Source: Campylobacter magnus (GTDB taxonomy: Bacteria; Campylobacterota; Campylobacteria; Campylobacterales; Campylobacteraceae). Taken from it: 64,000 nucleotides of DNA. Below, one piece after another: positions 28,757 to 38,681 of the stretch (positions within the stretch are counted from its first letter, which is position 1; each line of letters begins with the position of its first letter). Below the pieces are notes generated by a model. It saw only the letters and a program-made list of their open reading frames with translations, searched no databases and was not told the DNA's origin. The DNA is taken from assembly GCF_028649595.1 (NCBI RefSeq), contig NZ_JAQSLK010000005.1:85824-149823 (forward strand), written 5' to 3'. Both the position numbers and the translations under genes were made by a program.

Positions 28757-29527
28757 TTAGTTAAACTGCGAAACTCTAGGTTGAGATTTCTCTAGAAAAT
28801 TAAATAATTTCGCCTCTAAGTTGCGTGGGTTTGAGCCCTCTGCGATGCCTACTAATGCTTCGATGATAAGCGCACGCTCACGGATAATGTCTTTTGAGTT
28901 ATTAACTAGCTTATTTCCCCACGGACCAAAAAACGCATACGCACCCATAATTCCAGTAACCGTCGCTGTAAAGGCACCCGCAATACCAGCTGCCATCGCC
29001 TGTGGGTTATCAAGTAGCTGAAGCGCAAGCATTAGACCCATAACGGCTCCAACTAGTCCAAAAGTAGGGCAACTCTCTCCTGTTCGTATCCAAAAGTGCG
29101 CACACTCGTGGTAATACTCCTCAGTTACTTCCATTTCAAGCTCAAGATTTTCTTTTACCTCATCTATTGGCTGGCCATCAACTAGCATGCTAAGACCGGT
29201 TTTTAAAAACTCATTATCAATGTTAGCTGCCTTTGCTTCTAGGGCTAGAATTCCGTCTTTTCTAGCGACTTGCGAGTAGCCAACAAGCTCTTCAATGCGC
29301 TTGTTTAGATCCACGCCAGCACCTTTAAAAACTAAGCCAAGCTCTTTAAAAGCTGGGCCAACATAGCGTTTGTTTGTAGCTGTCATAGACGAAAACATCG
29401 CAGTTGGGATCACGATCATACAAGAGCTTAGGTGAATAACATGCAGTGGGTTACCACCCTCCAAAATGTCGCCGATAGAGATACTGGTAACTGATAGTAT
29501 CATTCCCAGCAAGGTAGCCATATCCAT
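28757..29527 (-). CDS. motA: Flagellar motor stator protein MotA
   Basis: 256 residues with four membrane segments and a cytoplasmic loop (about 80-150) that contacts the rotor protein FliG. Motifs: GLVGAVMGLMLALQLLD and the pair of C-terminal TMs with AIAGAFTATVTGIMGAY. First gene of motA-motB-proB. No RpoN-type site with correct spacing was found upstream; motor genes in this group are usually sigma-70 or sigma-28 controlled. Confidence 0.97.
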   Translation of the reverse strand: MDMATLLGMILSVTSISIGDILEGGNPLHVIHLSSCMIVIPTAMFSSMTATNKRYVGPAFKELGLVFKGAGVDLNKRIEELVGYSQVARKDGILALEAKAANIDNEFLKTGLSMLVDGQPIDEVKENLELEMEVTEEYYHECAHFWIRTGESCPTFGLVGAVMGLMLALQLLDNPQAMAAGIAGAFTATVTGIMGAYAFFGPWGNKLVNNSKDIIRERALIIEALVGIAEGSNPRNLEAKLFNFLEKSQPRVSQFN

Positions 29528-29587
29528 ATTTTAAAGCCTTAAAAAAATTTTGAGTGTGCAATTTTGCCAAATTTTTACTTAAAGTTC

Positions 29588-29702
29588 GTGAAATTCTAGA
29601 ATTCCTACTTATTTTGTAGCATTAAAAGTAGACTAAAAACAAGGAATTCTAGAATTCCAACAAAATCTTTCAAAATCTTTCGTATAGGAATTCTAGAATT
29701 CC
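29588..29702. repeat. Palindrome cluster between pnp and motA
   Basis: Three full or nearly full palindromes (around 29592-29606, 29642-29657 and 29687-29702). The last one abuts the pnp stop codon. Confidence 0.9.
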
Positions 29703-31871
29703 CTACTCACATAATTCTAAAGAAATCTTGCCATTTTTGATGTCGGCGATTTTTACATTTATGCTATCGCCTTCTTTTAGCTCGCCTTTTATCTTGCTGA
29801 TGTGAAGAAGTCCATCCATACCATCACGCAGGCTGATAAATGCTCCAAAGGCGGTTTTGTTTTTTACCACACCTTTAAAGCGCTCGCCTATGCTAAATGA
29901 GTGTATATCAGCCTTAAACTTAGGTGCTGGTTTGCCCTTGCTAGAGCTATTTTGCGTGATTTCTAAAATATGCTCTTTTGCGCCATCAACTGAGCTTTTA
30001 TCAGAGCCTGTGATTTTTACCTCGCCTTTATCTCTATCAAGGTCTATGCCAACGCCCCATTTTTCTATAATTTCTTTTATGGTTTTGCCAGCTTGACCGA
30101 TGATGTCTACGATTTTACTAGGATCAACGCTAAAAAGCTCTAGCTTTGGCAATACATCTTCATTTAGCACTATTTGCTCATCTGCGTTTTGCATAAGCCC
30201 TAGGATGTGAATTCTAGCTAGTCTAGCTTGTTCTAGCGCTTCTTTTAGCACCTCTTCTTTTATTCCACCAAGCTTGATATCCATTTGCAAGGCTGTTATA
30301 CCCTCATCTGTACCAGCTACTTTAAAGTCCATATCGCCATCGTGGTCTTCTAGCCCCATGATATCAGTTAGCACGGCGTGTTTTTCACCCTCAAAAACTA
30401 GTCCCATTGCCACGCCTGCTACTAGTTTTACGGTGTTTATTCCAGCTGCCCTTAGAGCCAAAGAGCCACCACAAACGCTAGCCATAGAGCTAGAACCATT
30501 GCTCTCTAGTATCTCGCTAACTAAGCGAATAGTATAAGGACTAGCTAAATCTATACTAGGATAAAGAGCTCTTTTTGCTAGATTTCCATGCCCAAGCTCA
30601 CGGCGCCCTGGGGCTTTTATCATGCTAGCTTCGCCCACGCTAAAGCCAGGGAAATTGTAATTAAACATAAATCTCTCAGGCACTGCACCTTTTTTGTGTA
30701 GCATTTCGCTTAGCTGCGCATCATTATCCCCACCAAGAGTGGCTACTACTAGAGCTTGTGTTTGCCCACGAGTAAAAAGACAGCTGCCATGCGCGCAAGG
30801 CAAGATATTTGTCTCTATGCTAATAGGGCGAACCTCATCAAGTCTTCTGCCATCTGCTCTTAAGCCTTCATTTATGATTTGTTCTCTTACTACTTTGCGT
30901 TTGTATTTATCAAGGGCGTTTGAGATTTCTTCGCTAGTCCAGTTTTCTATTCTAGCTATATCACTAGCTAAGATTTTATTTGCGATTATATTAAGCTCGC
31001 TAGCTCTTTCGCTTTTTGCCATTTGGTTTATAGCTATTGCTACTTCGCTAGCGTAGGAATTTTTTATATGCTCATAGACTGCCTGATTATGAACCTCACT
31101 GCGAAGTGCGATATTTGCATCTGCTTTTTTATATGGGGCAAAGGCAGCTTCGTATTTTGCGCTAGCTTCTTCTATGGCTTTTGCGCCTAAATTTATAGCT
31201 TCAAGAATTCTAGATTCGCTAAACTCGTTCATATTTTGAGAGATTTGGGGTAAATCTATAAAGCTATCTGCTAGACTTAGAGTCCCTATATTATCACTTG
31301 TTGGCAGTGAGCGCATTTCTATCATAAGTAGCTCGTCTTTGTGTCCTGCTAGATAAAGATCTAGTGTAGAGTTTTCTAGCTCTTCTAGGTTAGGATTTAG
31401 TTTTAGCTCACCGTCACAGCAGCCCACACGCACACCATAAACATTATAATTAACAGGAATATCGCTTAGATAAAGAGCAGCTGAGGCAGCATTTAGCGCT
31501 GCTGTTTGAAGGTCTGTAGTCTCATCAGCTGAGAGCACTAGCACGGTTATTTGTGTTGGATAAGTATAGCCTTTTGGAAAAAGTGGTCTTAAAGAGCGAT
31601 CTATAATGCGAGAAGTAAGAGTTTCAAAATCTCCTGGCTTTGTCTCCCTTTTTATATATCCACCAGGAATTCTGCCTACTGCATATTGCTTTTCAATGTA
31701 TTGGACTGTAAGGGGCAAAAAATCCTCACTCACAGGCTCAGGATCACGCGCAACTGTAGCTAATAATACTGTTTTTCCTATACGCAAAAGTGCTGCTCCT
31801 GCAGCTTGGCGAGCGACTTTATTAACCTCAAAAATCTGTGTTTGGTTTTGTAAATCTACTTGAACTTTCAT
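29703..31871 (-). CDS. pnp: Polyribonucleotide nucleotidyltransferase (PNPase)
   Basis: 3'-5' phosphorolytic exoribonuclease. 722 residues: two RNase PH domains (about 1-140 and 310-530) separated by a helical domain, then KH (about 560-620, [17 protein letters not shown]) and a C-terminal S1 domain (about 650-720, [15 protein letters not shown]). Catalytic-core motif [13 protein letters not shown] is present. In-frame palindrome half-site codons occur in SRILEAIN. It is followed by palindromes and preceded 2 bp away by a phosphoribosyltransferase-like gene. Confidence 0.98.
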   Translation of the reverse strand: MKVQVDLQNQTQIFEVNKVARQAAGAALLRIGKTVLLATVARDPEPVSEDFLPLTVQYIEKQYAVGRIPGGYIKRETKPGDFETLTSRIIDRSLRPLFPKGYTYPTQITVLVLSADETTDLQTAALNAASAALYLSDIPVNYNVYGVRVGCCDGELKLNPNLEELENSTLDLYLAGHKDELLMIEMRSLPTSDNIGTLSLADSFIDLPQISQNMNEFSESRILEAINLGAKAIEEASAKYEAAFAPYKKADANIALRSEVHNQAVYEHIKNSYASEVAIAINQMAKSERASELNIIANKILASDIARIENWTSEEISNALDKYKRKVVREQIINEGLRADGRRLDEVRPISIETNILPCAHGSCLFTRGQTQALVVATLGGDNDAQLSEMLHKKGAVPERFMFNYNFPGFSVGEASMIKAPGRRELGHGNLAKRALYPSIDLASPYTIRLVSEILESNGSSSMASVCGGSLALRAAGINTVKLVAGVAMGLVFEGEKHAVLTDIMGLEDHDGDMDFKVAGTDEGITALQMDIKLGGIKEEVLKEALEQARLARIHILGLMQNADEQIVLNEDVLPKLELFSVDPSKIVDIIGQAGKTIKEIIEKWGVGIDLDRDKGEVKITGSDKSSVDGAKEHILEITQNSSSKGKPAPKFKADIHSFSIGERFKGVVKNKTAFGAFISLRDGMDGLLHISKIKGELKEGDSINVKIADIKNGKISLELCE

Positions 31872-31873
31872 CT

Positions 31874-32578
31874 TTACTCCTTGATTTGCTCTTTATTTTG
31901 TTCTTTGCTTTGTTCTTTTACTTTTTGAAGTGGCAGGTAGTGTGGGCTTTCTTCTAGGATTTTTAGCACCTCAGCTTCACTAAAAACTAGTTTGTTTTTG
32001 TAATAAAATGCTGTGTTTACAAACTTTTGCGCCTTTTTTGCGCAGTAAATAAAGTCTAAGAAAGCAGCCGAGCTAATAGCTAAGCTCTCAGGCATCACCG
32101 CACAAGCAAGGCTAATACTAGCTGCCCCAAGGCTAGCCATGCTCTTAGCTGCTACTGTTAGCTTTGCGCCACTCTCGCAGCCATCATTTACCAAAAGAAT
32201 ATTTCGCCCTTTTATAAAGCTTAGCAAATTGCCTTTGCGGTATTTATAAACTTGTTTTAGCACTTTTTCTTCATACACCCTTTTTGCTTGACCATATACA
32301 AAGTCTTGTGTGATACCAAAGCAAGTTATAAGAGCATCATTTAGCACTATCTCTTCACTCTCTCCAACGCAGGCTATCTCGCACTCAGGGTTATTTGGTG
32401 CCATTATGCCAGCACTAAAAAACAGCTCATAATCAAGATCAAGCTTGCTAGCTAAGTGGTTACAAAAAGCAACGCCTTCTAAGCTAAGACAAACTAATAA
32501 AAAATTGCTACTTTTTAACTGCTCGGCTGGGAGCATATCAAAGAGTATATCAGCAGCATTTATTTGATCTTCAAACAT
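31874..32578 (-). CDS. Phosphoribosyltransferase-fold protein, substrate unknown
   Basis: 234 residues. The segment [20 protein letters not shown] (20) matches the PRPP-binding loop of type I phosphoribosyltransferases (hydrophobic strand, two acidic positions, small residues), though the usual DD is ND here. The fold-typical N-terminal region and strand order are plausible. The C-terminus has a KEQ/NKE repeat tail. It lies between lptD and pnp with gaps of 10 and 2 bp, so is co-transcribed. Enzymatic activity is uncertain because of the altered motif. Confidence 0.75.
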   Translation of the reverse strand: MFEDQINAADILFDMLPAEQLKSSNFLLVCLSLEGVAFCNHLASKLDLDYELFFSAGIMAPNNPECEIACVGESEEIVLNDALITCFGITQDFVYGQAKRVYEEKVLKQVYKYRKGNLLSFIKGRNILLVNDGCESGAKLTVAAKSMASLGAASISLACAVMPESLAISSAAFLDFIYCAKKAQKFVNTAFYYKNKLVFSEAEVLKILEESPHYLPLQKVKEQSKEQNKEQIKE

Positions 32579-32588
32579 TTTTTCTCTT

Positions 32589-34763
32589 TTAATACATCAC
32601 ATCTTTTGATTTAAGCGAAAAGTCATAGTTAAAATCACCAAAAGGATAAAAGGCAAAAAATACCATTACACTATTTTTAGTCTTTGGCTCAGGACCATAT
32701 GAAGTGTTTATAGGGTCTGTATTGCGTCTAAAATAAATGCCATAATTCCAGCATTTGCGATATTGAGAGATACCTATTTGCCACATTTTTGTGTATTTTT
32801 CTACATAGTCATAAGCATAAGATCCAAATACCCTTATGTCTTTTGGAAAGGTATAATGCGCTGATGTTTGAAGAAAATGTGATTTGCTTTTTATATTAAA
32901 ATCATCAAATTTCACATCATAGCTATCACGAATATCAAAATATAGCTTATTATAAGTAGTAGCTATACCATTTTGCGCAGAGACTAGCCTCTTTTTTTCA
33001 TGGTCGTAAGTAAGCTTGCTAAAAGCAGTAAAATAATCAAAATATAAATCAAGGCGATTATCAGTAGTTGCAAACCTACCTTTGTTTGTGTAATAGCTAG
33101 TATTTAAAGAGTGCCTTAGGATTTTTTTATTATCACTATTAAAAAGATACTGAATGATGCCAGCATTTAGCGTTTGTCTTTGATATTTTTTATCAAGCTG
33201 CTCTACAAAGTTTTCTTCGCTCTCATCTTTATCAAAAGTATACAAACGCTCTGCGATTTCTCCATATTTATATCCTGGCTGGATATAAGAAAGCTTTAAG
33301 TTCATAGTATGAAATAGCCCACCAAAGACATCATAGGCCCTAGCCAAATCACTGCTTAGTGCTATCTCGCTCCAGCTGCGAGCATATTTTTCATTATTTT
33401 TGTCTCTCATAAAGCCATTTTTATCTAGCTCAAAGCTTTTTTGATAACTTATATGTGTAGCATAAAGATTGTGCGTGTAGCTAAGGTTTGCCCACTCGCC
33501 AGGCAAAGTAAAATTTAATCCAACAGGCAGATTTAGCTCAAATTGTTGCGCTTTTGTACCTATTTTTCTAGTATAGTTATGGTATTTTACATCTAGTGAG
33601 TAAGTAAGGTTTTTACTTAAAAAGCTATCTAAGTAGCTGTGGTATTGTAAAGTAGGCAATTCTTGAAGCGTGTCTTTATTGCCGTATTTTGTAGCGATTT
33701 TAGCTGTGTTTATGTAATAATCTGCATAAATACCAAAATAATGCTCTTTTGTATTTACAAAATAATTTATTTTTGAGTGAACCAAAGAGTCATAGGCTGA
33801 GTTGCCATTTTCACGCAAGTTTAAATAATCAAAGTCATTTAAATGCTTAAAACGCACATAAAGCCCCTCGCCATAATCGCCATTAACTAGGTATTTTGCT
33901 AGCTTGTCCCTATCGTATTCTACCTCAACGCCTGTATGAGTGCTGTATTTTAGGCTATTTTTGTCTTGGTATTTTTTAGAATCTTTGAAAAATCCTGTGC
34001 GAATATATCCGCTAGAATAAGGCGAATCTGCAAAACGAAATGTAGCGTATAATCCGGCACCACGGTTTGTGCGAATCTGCGGATTTAGCTCTAAATCCCA
34101 CTCGTTATACTCAGCTATATAAAAAGGCTGTTCAAAAAACAATCCTTCGCTTTTTGAAAACGCAATGTTAGGCGTTAAAAAGCCAGTTCTGCGAGTTTTA
34201 TCGGTGCTAAAGCCAAAATAAGGCAAATAAAACAAAGGCGTATTGCCAACAAAAGGTAAATTTCCATAAAAAACTGGATTATAAATATGTAGATATTTTT
34301 TTTGCTTATCTAAATATCCATCTTTATACTCTATATGCCAGTCAGGCTCATCCACATTACAGCTTGAGACTATTGATTTGCTTGTATCTATGCGAGCATC
34401 GCTTGAACAAAACTGCTCGCTAGCTATCCACAGCTCTTTGTTTTGATGCATAGCAAAGGCGTTATCTGTGGTGATTTCATTTGTTTTTAGATTTATTTTT
34501 GCGTAATTTGAGTTTGTAGCTTCTTCATTATTTCGCAAAATACTTACATTTTCAAAAAGCTCTACAATCTCGTTTTTTTCGTCGTATTTGGCTCTTTTTG
34601 CGCTTATTAAGTAGCTTGGACTATATACTAGCACATCGCCAGTGGCTGTTACTATTGAGCCCTCTTTATGGACTTCTTTTGCCACAAACTCTACATTTTC
34701 TACCCTAGCCTGTAAGCTAGATAAAAACAGCGCAAAAAGTATAAAAGATTTATTTATTTTCAC
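32589..34763 (-). CDS. lptD: LPS-assembly protein LptD
   Basis: Outer-membrane beta-barrel that inserts lipopolysaccharide into the outer leaflet. About 724 residues: signal peptide, an OstA/LptA-like N-terminal beta-jellyroll (KEGSIVTATGDVLVYSPSYL, 20), paired cysteines (CSSDARID and SSCNVDEPDWH), the plug/barrel motif NPVFYGNLPFVGNTPLFYLP (20) and many aromatic-rich strands to the end. I chose GTG at 34761-34763 because it gives a classic signal peptide (MKINKSFILFALFLSSLQA). An alternative GTG at 34776-34778 adds five residues. Either start overlaps the RDD gene. Confidence 0.93.
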   Translation of the reverse strand: MKINKSFILFALFLSSLQARVENVEFVAKEVHKEGSIVTATGDVLVYSPSYLISAKRAKYDEKNEIVELFENVSILRNNEEATNSNYAKINLKTNEITTDNAFAMHQNKELWIASEQFCSSDARIDTSKSIVSSCNVDEPDWHIEYKDGYLDKQKKYLHIYNPVFYGNLPFVGNTPLFYLPYFGFSTDKTRRTGFLTPNIAFSKSEGLFFEQPFYIAEYNEWDLELNPQIRTNRGAGLYATFRFADSPYSSGYIRTGFFKDSKKYQDKNSLKYSTHTGVEVEYDRDKLAKYLVNGDYGEGLYVRFKHLNDFDYLNLRENGNSAYDSLVHSKINYFVNTKEHYFGIYADYYINTAKIATKYGNKDTLQELPTLQYHSYLDSFLSKNLTYSLDVKYHNYTRKIGTKAQQFELNLPVGLNFTLPGEWANLSYTHNLYATHISYQKSFELDKNGFMRDKNNEKYARSWSEIALSSDLARAYDVFGGLFHTMNLKLSYIQPGYKYGEIAERLYTFDKDESEENFVEQLDKKYQRQTLNAGIIQYLFNSDNKKILRHSLNTSYYTNKGRFATTDNRLDLYFDYFTAFSKLTYDHEKKRLVSAQNGIATTYNKLYFDIRDSYDVKFDDFNIKSKSHFLQTSAHYTFPKDIRVFGSYAYDYVEKYTKMWQIGISQYRKCWNYGIYFRRNTDPINTSYGPEPKTKNSVMVFFAFYPFGDFNYDFSLKSKDVMY

Positions 34764-35202
34764 AAACAATAGTCCCACTTAGTTTATCATGCCAGCTTTG
34801 CTTAGCAGCATTTCCTAGCATCCAGATAAATCCTAGATAAAAACACCACTCGCTTATAATCCGCACACAAGCTCTAATTAGTGCCTTTGGCAGGCTTGGA
34901 AAGTCTAAAATTTCGCCATCTAGCACCATGATTTTCATCACGATTTTGCCAAGACTTGCGCCGTATCGCCACACAAAAAATGTATGATAAAGCACCTTTA
35001 AAAGCACTAATTGCCAGATAAACGAGTTTATCACAGCTATCATCGTCTGCGCATCGCTAGCAGCGTTTTTAAACGCATCATAATATATCACAAAAAATAG
35101 CGCCGAGATAATCACATCATCGATCAAATACGCAAACAAGCGTTTATTAAAGCTTGCGAGCCTGATATTTTCACGCTCTAAGCGTTCAGCGATACTCTCC
35201 AT
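34750..35202 (-). CDS. RDD family membrane protein
   Basis: 150 residues with three hydrophobic segments. The family marks are RLFAYLIDDVIISALFFVIY, GASLGKIVMKIMVLD and the C-terminal WHDKLSGTIV. RDD proteins are small inner-membrane proteins, some linked to ion transport, most uncharacterised. Its end overlaps the lptD start, so it is coupled with lptD. Upstream lies a long palindrome array. Confidence 0.88.
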   Translation of the reverse strand: MESIAERLERENIRLASFNKRLFAYLIDDVIISALFFVIYYDAFKNAASDAQTMIAVINSFIWQLVLLKVLYHTFFVWRYGASLGKIVMKIMVLDGEILDFPSLPKALIRACVRIISEWCFYLGFIWMLGNAAKQSWHDKLSGTIVCENK

Positions 35203-35291
35203 TTTTTACCCAATCAAAAATATTTAAGCTGTATTTTAGCAGATTTTGCTTTGAATTGCTTTATTTTTAGAAAATTTTCGTGATTTTTTCA

Positions 35292-35560
35292 AGGAATTCT
35301 AGATTTTGATTCTAGGAATTCTAGTTTTTGGGGGTTAGGGGGTATTTAAGCCCTAGGAATTCTAGTTTTAGGAATTCTAGATTGGGAATTCTAGTTTAAG
35401 GAATTCTAGCTTTAAGGAATTCTAGTTTAGGAATTCTAGATTGGGAATTCTAGTTTAGGAATTCTAGATTTAAGTCTTAGGAATTCTAGTTTATGGAATT
35501 CTAGTTTATGGAATTCTAGATTTAAGTCCTAGGAATTCTAGGAATTCTAGAATTCCTAAG
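35292..35560. repeat. Iteron-like array of GGAATTCTAG half-palindromes
   Basis: About 15 copies of GGAATTCTAG in the same orientation, spaced mostly 14-24 bp and separated by TTTA, ATTG or ATTTAAGTC-type spacers, ending in one full palindrome. The array also contains GGGGGTTAGGGGG (35330-35342). No gene is seen in this gap (35203-35565). Confidence 0.92.
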
Positions 35561-35565
35561 TAATT

Positions 35566-36828
35566 TTATTTTCTTAATGCTTGATAGGCTATATCTTTGC
35601 GCCACTGCGCACCCTCAAAGCTGATTTTGCCAACCAGCTCGTAGGCCTTAGCCTGCGCTGCTTCTATGCTAGTGCCTAGTCCCACAGCCACTAGAACTCG
35701 CCCCCCACTTGCTACTAGCTTGCCAGCATCATCGCTAACGCCTGCGTAGCAGATGTGAGAGCCCTCAGGTTCGTTTTCTACAAAAATTTGCGCTGGCTTA
35801 CTTGCGCCATATGGATAGTTATGGCTTGCCATCACCACGCCCACAGCAAACTTACCAGCAAGCTTGATATCTTCTAGCTTGCCCTGCGCTGCATTTAGCA
35901 AGGTTTTTGCAAAATTTCCTTCGATCAAAGGCATTAGCACCTCGCACTCAGGATCGCCAAAACGCACATTAAACTCAAGCACATAAGGCGTATCGTCAAC
36001 TACCATAAGCCCTACAAAAAGCACTCCACAAAAAGGCGCACCCTCACGGCTCATACCATCAAGCGTAGGGCGAACAATCTCATTTTCTACTCTAGTAATA
36101 AGAGCTGCGTTTGCTAGCATACTTGGCGCATAAGCCCCCATGCCGCCAGTATTTGGGCCCTCATCGTTATCTTTTAGTCTTTTATGATCTTGGGCTACTG
36201 GCAGACTAACGAAGTTTTTGCCATCACAAATAGCAAAAAAGCTTAGCTCAAAGCCGCCCAAGAACTCCTCGATCACCACTCTTTTGCCAGCATCGCCAAA
36301 GCTAGCACCACTTAGCATATCAGCAGCTGCCCTTTTTGCCTCATCTGCACTAGAGGCGATTATCACGCCTTTTCCAGCACAGAGCCCATCAGCTTTTACT
36401 ACGATTTTGCCGCTTGGATTTTCACTATTAAAAATTGCTTCAATAAACTCATCTGCTTCTGCTTTATCATGCGTGTTTATAAAGCGTGCTGTGCGGATAT
36501 TTTGGCGAGCTAAAAACTCCTTCATAAAGGCCTTTGAGCCCTCTAATCTAGCTGCTGCCTTGCTAGGGCCAAAGATATTTAGCCCATGACTTTTGAAAAT
36601 ATCAACCACGCCATCACTTAGAGCATTTTCAGGGCCAACTACGCAAAGCTCGATTTCATTATCCTTTGCCCAAGTAGCAAGCTCATCAAAGCCCTTTATA
36701 TCAACATTTGTAGCGATTTTTGCAGTGCCTGCATTACCCGGTGCTACAAAAAGCTCGCAACCATCATTTTTTAGCCTTCTAGCAATAGCGTATTCACGCC
36801 CGCCATTTCCTATTATCAAAACTTTCAT
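35566..36828 (-). CDS. purD: Phosphoribosylamine--glycine ligase
   Basis: Second step of purine synthesis; ATP-dependent ligation of glycine to phosphoribosylamine. 420 residues of the ATP-grasp fold: [19 protein letters not shown] (N-domain), [36 protein letters not shown] and [17 protein letters not shown]. The ATG has AAGGAT. The probable 6S RNA lies immediately upstream on the same strand and purD may be partly read from its promoter. Confidence 0.98.
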   Translation of the reverse strand: MKVLIIGNGGREYAIARRLKNDGCELFVAPGNAGTAKIATNVDIKGFDELATWAKDNEIELCVVGPENALSDGVVDIFKSHGLNIFGPSKAAARLEGSKAFMKEFLARQNIRTARFINTHDKAEADEFIEAIFNSENPSGKIVVKADGLCAGKGVIIASSADEAKRAAADMLSGASFGDAGKRVVIEEFLGGFELSFFAICDGKNFVSLPVAQDHKRLKDNDEGPNTGGMGAYAPSMLANAALITRVENEIVRPTLDGMSREGAPFCGVLFVGLMVVDDTPYVLEFNVRFGDPECEVLMPLIEGNFAKTLLNAAQGKLEDIKLAGKFAVGVVMASHNYPYGASKPAQIFVENEPEGSHICYAGVSDDAGKLVASGGRVLVAVGLGTSIEAAQAKAYELVGKISFEGAQWRKDIAYQALRK

Positions 36829-36841
36829 TTATATCCTTTTA

Positions 36842-37013
36842 TACCCAAATAGCCGTCCGTTCCTTTGCTCGGCCTACATAAGCCAAACTTGCAATGAGCC
36901 ACGCACTTTAGGGACAGCGCGGACTAGCCCGCCGTCATCACACCGCACGCAAGCGATCTTGCCAATACTATTTCGTTAGACCCCCATAAAAACGTGCCAC
37001 GAACTATTCAGGC
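36842..37013 (-). ncRNA. ssrS: Probable 6S RNA (SsrS) upstream of purD
   Basis: A GC-richer, non-coding, about 172-nt segment on the minus strand. It follows a perfect Campylobacter-type promoter (TTTTTGCTATAAT; -10 at 37020-37025). Its ends pair: CCUGAAUAG near the 5' end with CUAUUUGGG (complement of 36844-36852) at the 3' end, then UUCGU with ACGGA. The apical part (GCGGGCUAGUCCGC) folds into a hairpin. This gives the long rod with internal bulges expected of 6S RNA, which binds RNA polymerase. Location upstream of purD is where I remember 6S in Campylobacterota. Ends are approximate. Confidence 0.72.
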
Positions 37014-37019
37014 AAAGGT

Positions 37020-37032
37020 ATTATAGCAAAAA
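37020..37032 (-). promoter_or_regulatory. Promoter of the 6S RNA candidate
   Basis: Read on the minus strand: TTTTTGCTATAAT, an ideal extended -10 for this group. A full palindrome copy (37038-37053) lies in the -35 region just upstream. Confidence 0.75.
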
Positions 37033-37033
37033 T

Positions 37034-37215
37034 ATCTAGGAATTCTAGAATTCCTAAGGAATTTTAAGGCAAAAATTTTAAATTCTAGAATTCCTAAAGC
37101 CAAAAAGCCTAGGAATTCTAGAATTCCCAAGGAATTTTAAGGCAAGAGCTCTAAAATCTAGAATTCCTAAAGCCAACAAGCCTAAGAATTCTAGAATTCC
37201 TAAGGAATTTTAAAA
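37034..37215. repeat. 73-bp tandem repeat built from palindromes
   Basis: A unit of about 73 bp (palindrome, AAGGAATTTTAAGGCAA, a second TCTAGAATTCCTAAAGCC and AAAAAGCC) starts at about 37037, recurs at about 37110 and begins a third time at about 37183. The end reaches the pglD 3' end. Confidence 0.85.
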
Positions 37216-37225
37216 TCTAGCACTC

Positions 37226-37828
37226 CTAGCGCACTTTGGCTGGATTGCCATAGGCTTTGGCATTATCTGGGATATCTCGCACGAGAACTGAGCCTGCGCC
37301 TATCATAGCATTTGCGCCGATTTTTATGCCCTGAATAGTGCAGCTGCCTATACCAACCCACGCATGAGCGCCCACCACGCAAGCCCCAGCAAGCGCTACT
37401 CGCGGGCAGATGTGAGCATACTCGCCGATAGCGCATTCGTGTTCTATAAGTGCGCCAGAGTTTATGATAGCACCTGAGCTGATTTTAGCCTTTGCGTTTA
37501 TGATAGCCCCTGGCATCACGCACACGCCAGCTGAGAGGCTAGCAGAGCTTGATATAAGCGCATTTGGATGGATTAGGCTTATTAGATTAAAGCCTGCGTT
37601 TTGGATTTTTTGGCTGATTTTTTCTCGCACTGTGCTTGAACCTATTGCTACAAACATATCATAACGCTCAAGCTCATCGTGATAGCAAAGAGAGGTTATA
37701 TCGCTATCAAGCGCAGGGCTGTCGTCTAAAAAGATGATATTTTCGTATCCCACAGCCCTAGCGATATCAGCGCAAACTAGCCCATGCCCGCCAGCACCGT
37801 AAATGTATATAGTTTTAGTTTTTGCCAT
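37226..37828 (-). CDS. pglD: UDP-4-amino-sugar N-acetyltransferase, PglD-like
   Basis: Acetyl-CoA-dependent enzyme making UDP-diacetylbacillosamine, the first sugar of N-glycans in Campylobacter. 200 residues: nucleotide-sugar-binding N-terminal part ([20 protein letters not shown], 20) and a C-terminal left-handed beta-helix of hexapeptide repeats (about 95-190), including [19 protein letters not shown] and the end AYGNPAKVR. It overlaps pglC by 14 bp. A related acetyltransferase for another surface sugar cannot be excluded, but adjacency to pglC supports this assignment. Confidence 0.85.
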   Translation of the reverse strand: MAKTKTIYIYGAGGHGLVCADIARAVGYENIIFLDDSPALDSDITSLCYHDELERYDMFVAIGSSTVREKISQKIQNAGFNLISLIHPNALISSSASLSAGVCVMPGAIINAKAKISSGAIINSGALIEHECAIGEYAHICPRVALAGACVVGAHAWVGIGSCTIQGIKIGANAMIGAGSVLVRDIPDNAKAYGNPAKVR

Positions 37829-38420
37829 TAAACTTCTCCGTAGTAGCCATGCCAGCCTTGCTTACGCCTTCTTTTTTTAGCACTTTTTTTATGGTAAGAA
37901 GTGCGATTTTAATATCAAGCAAAAAGCTTAAATTCTCAGCATAAATGGCGTCGTGTTCTAGCTTTGCTGCCCAGCTGATGTCGTTTCTGCCATTTACTTG
38001 CGCAAGTCCAGTTATACCAGGGCGCACAGAGTGCCTGCTAGCCTGCCTAGGCGAATAAAGCGGCAAATACTCTACAAGCAAAGGGCGTGGGCCAATAAAG
38101 CTCATATCGCCTTTTAGCACATTAAAAAGCTGTGGCAGCTCATCAATGCTTGAAGCCCTAAGCTTTGCGCCAAAGCCTTTTAGGCGAAGCTCATCAGGGA
38201 GCAAATTACCATTTTCATCACGCTCATCACTCATCGTGCGAAACTTATAAATCTTAAAAATCTTAGCATTTAGTCCAGGGCGTGCTTGGGTAAAAAGCAC
38301 CGGCGAGCCAAGCTCACGCCTTATGCGCCACGCAGCCCAAAGCATAATAGGCGAAAATAAAATAATCAAAAGCAAAGCAGCAATAAAATCTAAAATGCGT
38401 TTAAAAAAATGCTTATACAT
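37815..38420 (-). CDS. pglC: Phosphoglycosyl transferase PglC-like
   Basis: Transfers the first phospho-sugar onto undecaprenyl phosphate. 201 residues of the monotopic phosphoglycosyltransferase (bacterial sugar transferase) family: re-entrant N-terminal helix ([20 protein letters not shown], 20), KIYKFRTM, the Asp-Glu pair in [20 protein letters not shown] (20), [13 protein letters not shown], and [14 protein letters not shown]. The last residues TTEKFNGKN match my memory of the C. jejuni PglC C-terminus. The rest of the pgl cluster is not in this window. Confidence 0.88.
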   Translation of the reverse strand: MYKHFFKRILDFIAALLLIILFSPIMLWAAWRIRRELGSPVLFTQARPGLNAKIFKIYKFRTMSDERDENGNLLPDELRLKGFGAKLRASSIDELPQLFNVLKGDMSFIGPRPLLVEYLPLYSPRQASRHSVRPGITGLAQVNGRNDISWAAKLEHDAIYAENLSFLLDIKIALLTIKKVLKKEGVSKAGMATTEKFNGKN

Positions 38421-38525
38421 AAAAATCCTTTAAAAACTCAAATAATAGCATAATTTTAGCAATTATTTTATACTTTGCTAATTAGCAGATCTTTTTCTTG
38501 TGATTTTTATATTTTGCCCCCAAAT

Positions 38526-38656
38526 AATCTAGAATTCCTAGAATTTAGAATTCCTTATGAAAATACAGCTAGGAATTCTAAAATTCCTAAAATTTAGAAT
38601 TCCATACAGAGATCCCCCCAAGGGGCGATGACATAGTAGGGAATTCTAGAATTCCC
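38526..38656. repeat. Palindrome cluster with a GATCCCCCC/GGGG element
   Basis: Four to five palindrome copies, some with AAAATT variants, plus GAGATCCCCCCAAGGGGCG (38609-38627). A related sequence (GAGATCCCCCAAAGGGGC) recurs at 62623-62640. Confidence 0.88.
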
Positions 38657-38681
38657 CAAAAGCCTCAAAAAGATAGCTAAA

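Noticed and set aside
29528..29600. RpoN promoter for motA (TTGGCAAAATTGCAC)
   Set aside because: GG and GC are only 7 bases apart instead of 10.
34764..34778. lptD start at GTG 34776-34778
   Set aside because: Gives five extra residues before an otherwise ideal signal peptide; GTG 34761-34763 preferred, though not proven.
35292..35560. CRISPR array
   Set aside because: Repeat units are about 10-16 bp palindromic halves with short spacers of changing length and no cas genes in the window.
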